Shown here one piece after another: positions 5,870 to 8,007 of a DNA stretch of 8,007 bases. The DNA is from Bacteroidota bacterium (lineage in GTDB: Bacteria; Bacteroidota; Bacteroidia; Chitinophagales; Chitinophagaceae), in the NCBI GenBank assembly GCA_028875955.1, contig JAGWTX010000090.1, positions 1 through 8,007 of the forward strand, written 5' to 3'. The stretch's first letter is position 1, and every line of letters begins with the position of its first letter. A program made the translations under genes and the position numbers. The notes under the pieces were generated by a model. That model made no database searches, had not been told where the DNA came from, and saw only the letters and a program-made list of their open reading frames with translations.

Positions 5870-6619
5870 ATGGAAAACGAGCATTTTAAAAACAGAACCA
5901 CGGAAAACCAAAGCAGGTTCTGGACTGGGATGGCATTCATCATTGTCGGTGGGGTCCTGTTTGGTAAAAAATGGGGAATTGATTTTCCCGGCTGGCTCTT
6001 CAGCTGGCCCATGATCCTGATCCTCATTGGTGTGGTTTCAGGATTCAAACACAGGTTTCAAAACATGTCCTGGATCATCCTGATCGGAATCGGCAGTATC
6101 TTTTTATTTGATGATATCCTGTCCAACTGGGAAATGAGAAAATATATCTGGCCCCTGGCATTTCTGGGTGTCGGTCTTCTTTTCATACTGAATCCAAAAA
6201 AAAAATACCATAGGAGCCGCAGATACAGCGAAACCGGTGATTTCCCGCTGAGCGGAACCGATACCCTTAACAGTTCAACGGAAGATGTGATCGACAGTAC
6301 TTCCTTTTTCGGCGGTGTCAAAAAAGTGATCACTTCCAAAAATTTCAAGGGTGGCAGTATCACCTGTTTTATGGGTGGTGCGGAATACAATCTCACACAG
6401 GCAGATATCACAGGTACGGTGATTATCGACATAACACAGGTATTTGGCGGCACCAAACTGATCGTCCCCCCCCATTGGGATATCCGCACAGAATCGGTGG
6501 CCATTTTTGCCGGGATCGAAGACAAACGGCCCGTTCAACCCGGTTCTTTTGATCCGAATAAGATTCTGATCCTGAAAGGCACATCCGTTTTTGGTGGCAT
6601 TGAGATCAGAAGTTATTAA
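5870..6619 (+). CDS. LiaF-like membrane protein (LiaI/LiaF transmembrane region plus LiaF C-terminal-like domain)
   Basis: A 249-residue protein in two halves. The first has four predicted membrane segments (about 17-34, 41-58, 66-82 and 93-107) with the W-P-x-x-L-I-x-x-G pattern of LiaI/LiaF-type and DUF5668 membrane regions (SWPMILILIGV, IWPLAFLGVGLLF). A basic linker, KKKYHRSRR (110-118), follows. The second half (about 140-249) repeats a short strand unit ending in FGG or a variant: 147-149, 168-170, 192-194, 213-215 (FAG) and 241-243. This is typical of LiaF C-terminal-like, cell-wall-active antibiotic response proteins. In Firmicutes LiaF restrains the LiaS kinase; in Bacteroidota similar proteins often lie beside LytS-type kinases, as here. 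The gene follows a good promoter and probably opens an operon with the next two genes. A10 and C8 tracts lie inside it. A direct role in envelope stress is inferred. Confidence 0.85.
   Translation: MENEHFKNRTTENQSRFWTGMAFIIVGGVLFGKKWGIDFPGWLFSWPMILILIGVVSGFKHRFQNMSWIILIGIGSIFLFDDILSNWEMRKYIWPLAFLGVGLLFILNPKKKYHRSRRYSETGDFPLSGTDTLNSSTEDVIDSTSFFGGVKKVITSKNFKGGSITCFMGGAEYNLTQADITGTVIIDITQVFGGTKLIVPPHWDIRTESVAIFAGIEDKRPVQPGSFDPNKILILKGTSVFGGIEIRSY
6196..6205 (+). repeat. A10 homopolymer inside the liaF-like gene
   Basis: Ten consecutive A encode the end of P109 and the three lysines K110-K112, exactly where the last membrane helix gives way to the soluble part. Reading through with one extra A gives Lys-Lys-Lys-Ile-Pro and then TAG, a 114-residue membrane-only product. 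With one A lost, the frame stops at a TGA about 17 codons further on. Runs of this length are known slippage sites for polymerase and ribosome; slippage here is not shown. Confidence 0.9.
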
Positions 6620-6683
6620 ACCCCAACCACTCCTGATTAAGTAGCTACTAGGAAACCTTTTTTTCATTTAAAACAGTTTTGAT

Positions 6684-7043
6684 ATGGACTGGTATCTTGC
6701 AAAGCTTGTATACAGGATCATCTGCGGAAATGGCGATCATATGGCGCAGTTTGATGAACAACTCCGGTTGGTATGGGCCGAAGATGAAATGCACGCATTT
6801 AACAAAGCCCAGAAGATCGGGGAAAACGAACAGCACAGATTTCAAAACATTCAAGCGCAACTGGTAAACTGGAAATTCATCAATGTAACCGAATTGTACA
6901 AACTGGATACCCAGACAGACGGCGCAGAAATGTTTTCGCGTATCCATGAAACCATCGACGGCAACCAATATCAACACCAGGTTCAGGTAAAATCAAGAAC
7001 TTTGTCGGAATATTGTACGGAACAATTTATCCAGTCGCTCTGA
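6684..7043 (+). CDS. DUF4288 domain-containing protein
   Basis: A 119-residue soluble protein beginning MDWYLAKLVYRIICGNGD. It has FDEQLRLVWAEDEMHAFNKA (23-42), a KIGENE block (44-49), VNWKFINVTELYKL and a DGAEMFSRI segment. This succession (WY-A-K-L-V-Y at the start, then A-ED--A--KA--IG-, then W-F--V-- L) is what I recall for DUF4288, a family without a known function. No signal peptide or membrane helix is seen. It is 64 bases after the liaF-like gene and its stop is four bases before the histidine kinase ATG, so it is almost certainly cotranslated with the kinase. That placement suggests a link to the signalling operon but does not prove one. No convincing promoter or terminator was seen in the 64-base gap. 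Confidence 0.8.
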   Translation: MDWYLAKLVYRIICGNGDHMAQFDEQLRLVWAEDEMHAFNKAQKIGENEQHRFQNIQAQLVNWKFINVTELYKLDTQTDGAEMFSRIHETIDGNQYQHQVQVKSRTLSEYCTEQFIQSL

Positions 7044-7047
7044 CCCC

Positions 7048-8007
7048 ATGCAAAACACCATCTCATCTGCCTACCGGTTCCGCATCAGTTTCCTGAGCTG
7101 GTGGCTCGTATGGAGTATCGTGCAGATGATGGTCCTGGTTAGTTATGGCGCAAGCTATACGCAAGGCCTTACCGACAGCTTACTCTGCAACGGTCTGCTG
7201 GCTGCAGGTTGTTTGCTGATCGTAAACAACATGAAATATTATCTGCCGCAAAAGGAAAGGTATTGGTATATCCTTTTCATGAGTACGGTGATCAGTGGCA
7301 TTTGGCTATGGCTGGTAAAGACAATTCTCAAACACATTTTTACCCAATCTGCGGATTACCAATTGCTGATCGATAATTCCCTGTTTATCCGTTTTGTGAT
7401 CGGGTTTCTGATGATCGGTTGCATGGCGGTAATCAGTTTGCTCTGGTATACATTGCTGGAACAGCAGGAAATATCCAAAAGGAAAGAACAGGCGGAGCAA
7501 TTGACCAAGGATGCAGAATTGTTAAAGCTCAGACAACAGTTACAACCGCATTTTTTGTTCAATAGCTTGAATTCCATCAGCGCGCTGGCGGGATCTCAAC
7601 CGGAAAAAGCCAGGCATATGATTCAGCAGCTGTCTGATTTTTTACGCGGCACTTTAAAAAAAGAGGATAACCAATGGGTGACCCTGGAAGAAGAATTGCG
7701 TCATCTGGAACTTTACCTTGACATTGAGAAAGTGCGTTTCGGTCAAAGGCTTACAACCGATATCTCGATTGCTGATGAGACCCGGCATTTCTTTATACCC
7801 GCCCTTTTGTTGCAGCCAATAGTTGAAAATGCGATAAAATTTGGCTTATACGACACTACGGGAGAAGTGATGATTGGCATCCATGCAAAACTGATACAAC
7901 AGCAGCTGGAAATCACGATCAGTAACCCCTATGATGAGGAAACCGCCATGGCCACGAAAGGAACCGGGTTTGGCCTGGCATCCATTCAGCGAAGATTATA
8001 TTTATTG
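7048..8007 (+). CDS. LytS/YehU-type sensor histidine kinase, C-terminus cut by window edge
   Basis: The frame runs 320 codons from ATG 7048 to the right edge without a stop; the family is usually about 340-370 residues, so little is missing. Four hydrophobic segments lie at about 13-34, 45-61, 72-90 and 112-136. A charged, probably coiled linker (about 137-164) leads into the His_kinase domain. This domain has LRQQLQPHFLFNSLNSI with the phospho-acceptor H168, the ATP-binding N-box LLQPIVENAIKFG (N261) and the G-box GTGFGLASIQRR (from G305). This family has no separate HisKA dimerisation domain and normally signals to a LytTR-type response regulator, which would be expected just beyond the window. 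It detects its signal through the membrane part, with no large periplasmic sensor. The stop of the DUF4288 gene is four bases before the start, so the two are translationally close. Confidence 0.93.
   Translation, partial: MQNTISSAYRFRISFLSWWLVWSIVQMMVLVSYGASYTQGLTDSLLCNGLLAAGCLLIVNNMKYYLPQKERYWYILFMSTVISGIWLWLVKTILKHIFTQSADYQLLIDNSLFIRFVIGFLMIGCMAVISLLWYTLLEQQEISKRKEQAEQLTKDAELLKLRQQLQPHFLFNSLNSISALAGSQPEKARHMIQQLSDFLRGTLKKEDNQWVTLEEELRHLELYLDIEKVRFGQRLTTDISIADETRHFFIPALLLQPIVENAIKFGLYDTTGEVMIGIHAKLIQQQLEITISNPYDEETAMATKGTGFGLASIQRRLYLL

Noticed and set aside
6058..6667. Open frames antisense to the liaF-like gene
   Set aside because: They mirror the coding strand of a well-supported gene and show no protein family features.
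6674..6681. CAGTTTTG as a -7 box for the DUF4288 gene
   Set aside because: It mismatches TAnnTTTG at the first base and ends two bases before the ATG, leaving no room for a transcription start upstream of it.
6620..6683. Palindrome AGTAGCTACT and T7 run as a terminator after the liaF-like gene
   Set aside because: The palindrome leaves no room for a loop and the only other stem before the T run is three pairs; operon read-through seems likelier.

Overview
The window looks like ordinary chromosomal DNA from a member of the Bacteroidota, most plausibly the Chitinophagaceae or relatives. I infer this from the genes rather than from any search. Starts lack Shine-Dalgarno sequences and are often preceded by A-rich stretches. 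Two upstream regions carry a TAnnTTTG box, the -7 element of Bacteroidota promoters. The gene families (heptosyltransferase-like GT9, class II CCA-adding enzyme, LiaF-like protein, LytS-type kinase, pRiA4b ORF-3-like protein) also fit that phylum. I see no rRNA or tRNA gene, CRISPR array, insertion sequence or phage gene.

Left half (1 to 3797), all on the minus strand. Read in the direction of transcription, the order is a YrdC-family threonylcarbamoyl-AMP synthase (3797 to 3225), a 72-residue protein of unknown function (3081 to 2863), a family 9 glycosyltransferase (2805 to 1807), a CCA-adding tRNA nucleotidyltransferase (1781 to 363) and the start of a pRiA4b ORF-3-like protein (299, running off the left edge). 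Gaps of 25 to 143 bases suggest one or two transcripts. Two products act on tRNA: t6A37 synthesis and 3'-end CCA addition.

Centre (3798 to 5763). A divergent intergenic region with a short inverted repeat and a good -7 box separates the minus-strand cluster from dapD, the succinyltransferase of lysine and diaminopimelate synthesis. A strong hairpin follows dapD, then a ten-helix EamA/DMT-family transporter.

Right half (5764 to 8007), plus strand. A well-formed Bacteroidota promoter, preceded by two TTACCGG direct repeats 21 bases apart, drives a LiaF-like membrane protein. A DUF4288 protein follows, then, after four bases, a LytS-type sensor histidine kinase cut by the right edge. This looks like an envelope-stress signalling operon with a small protein of unknown function inside it. 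The liaF-like gene holds an A10 tract exactly between its membrane and soluble halves, where slippage would release a membrane-only product. I found no obviously new large system. The DUF4288-containing signalling operon and the A10 tract are the points most worth following.
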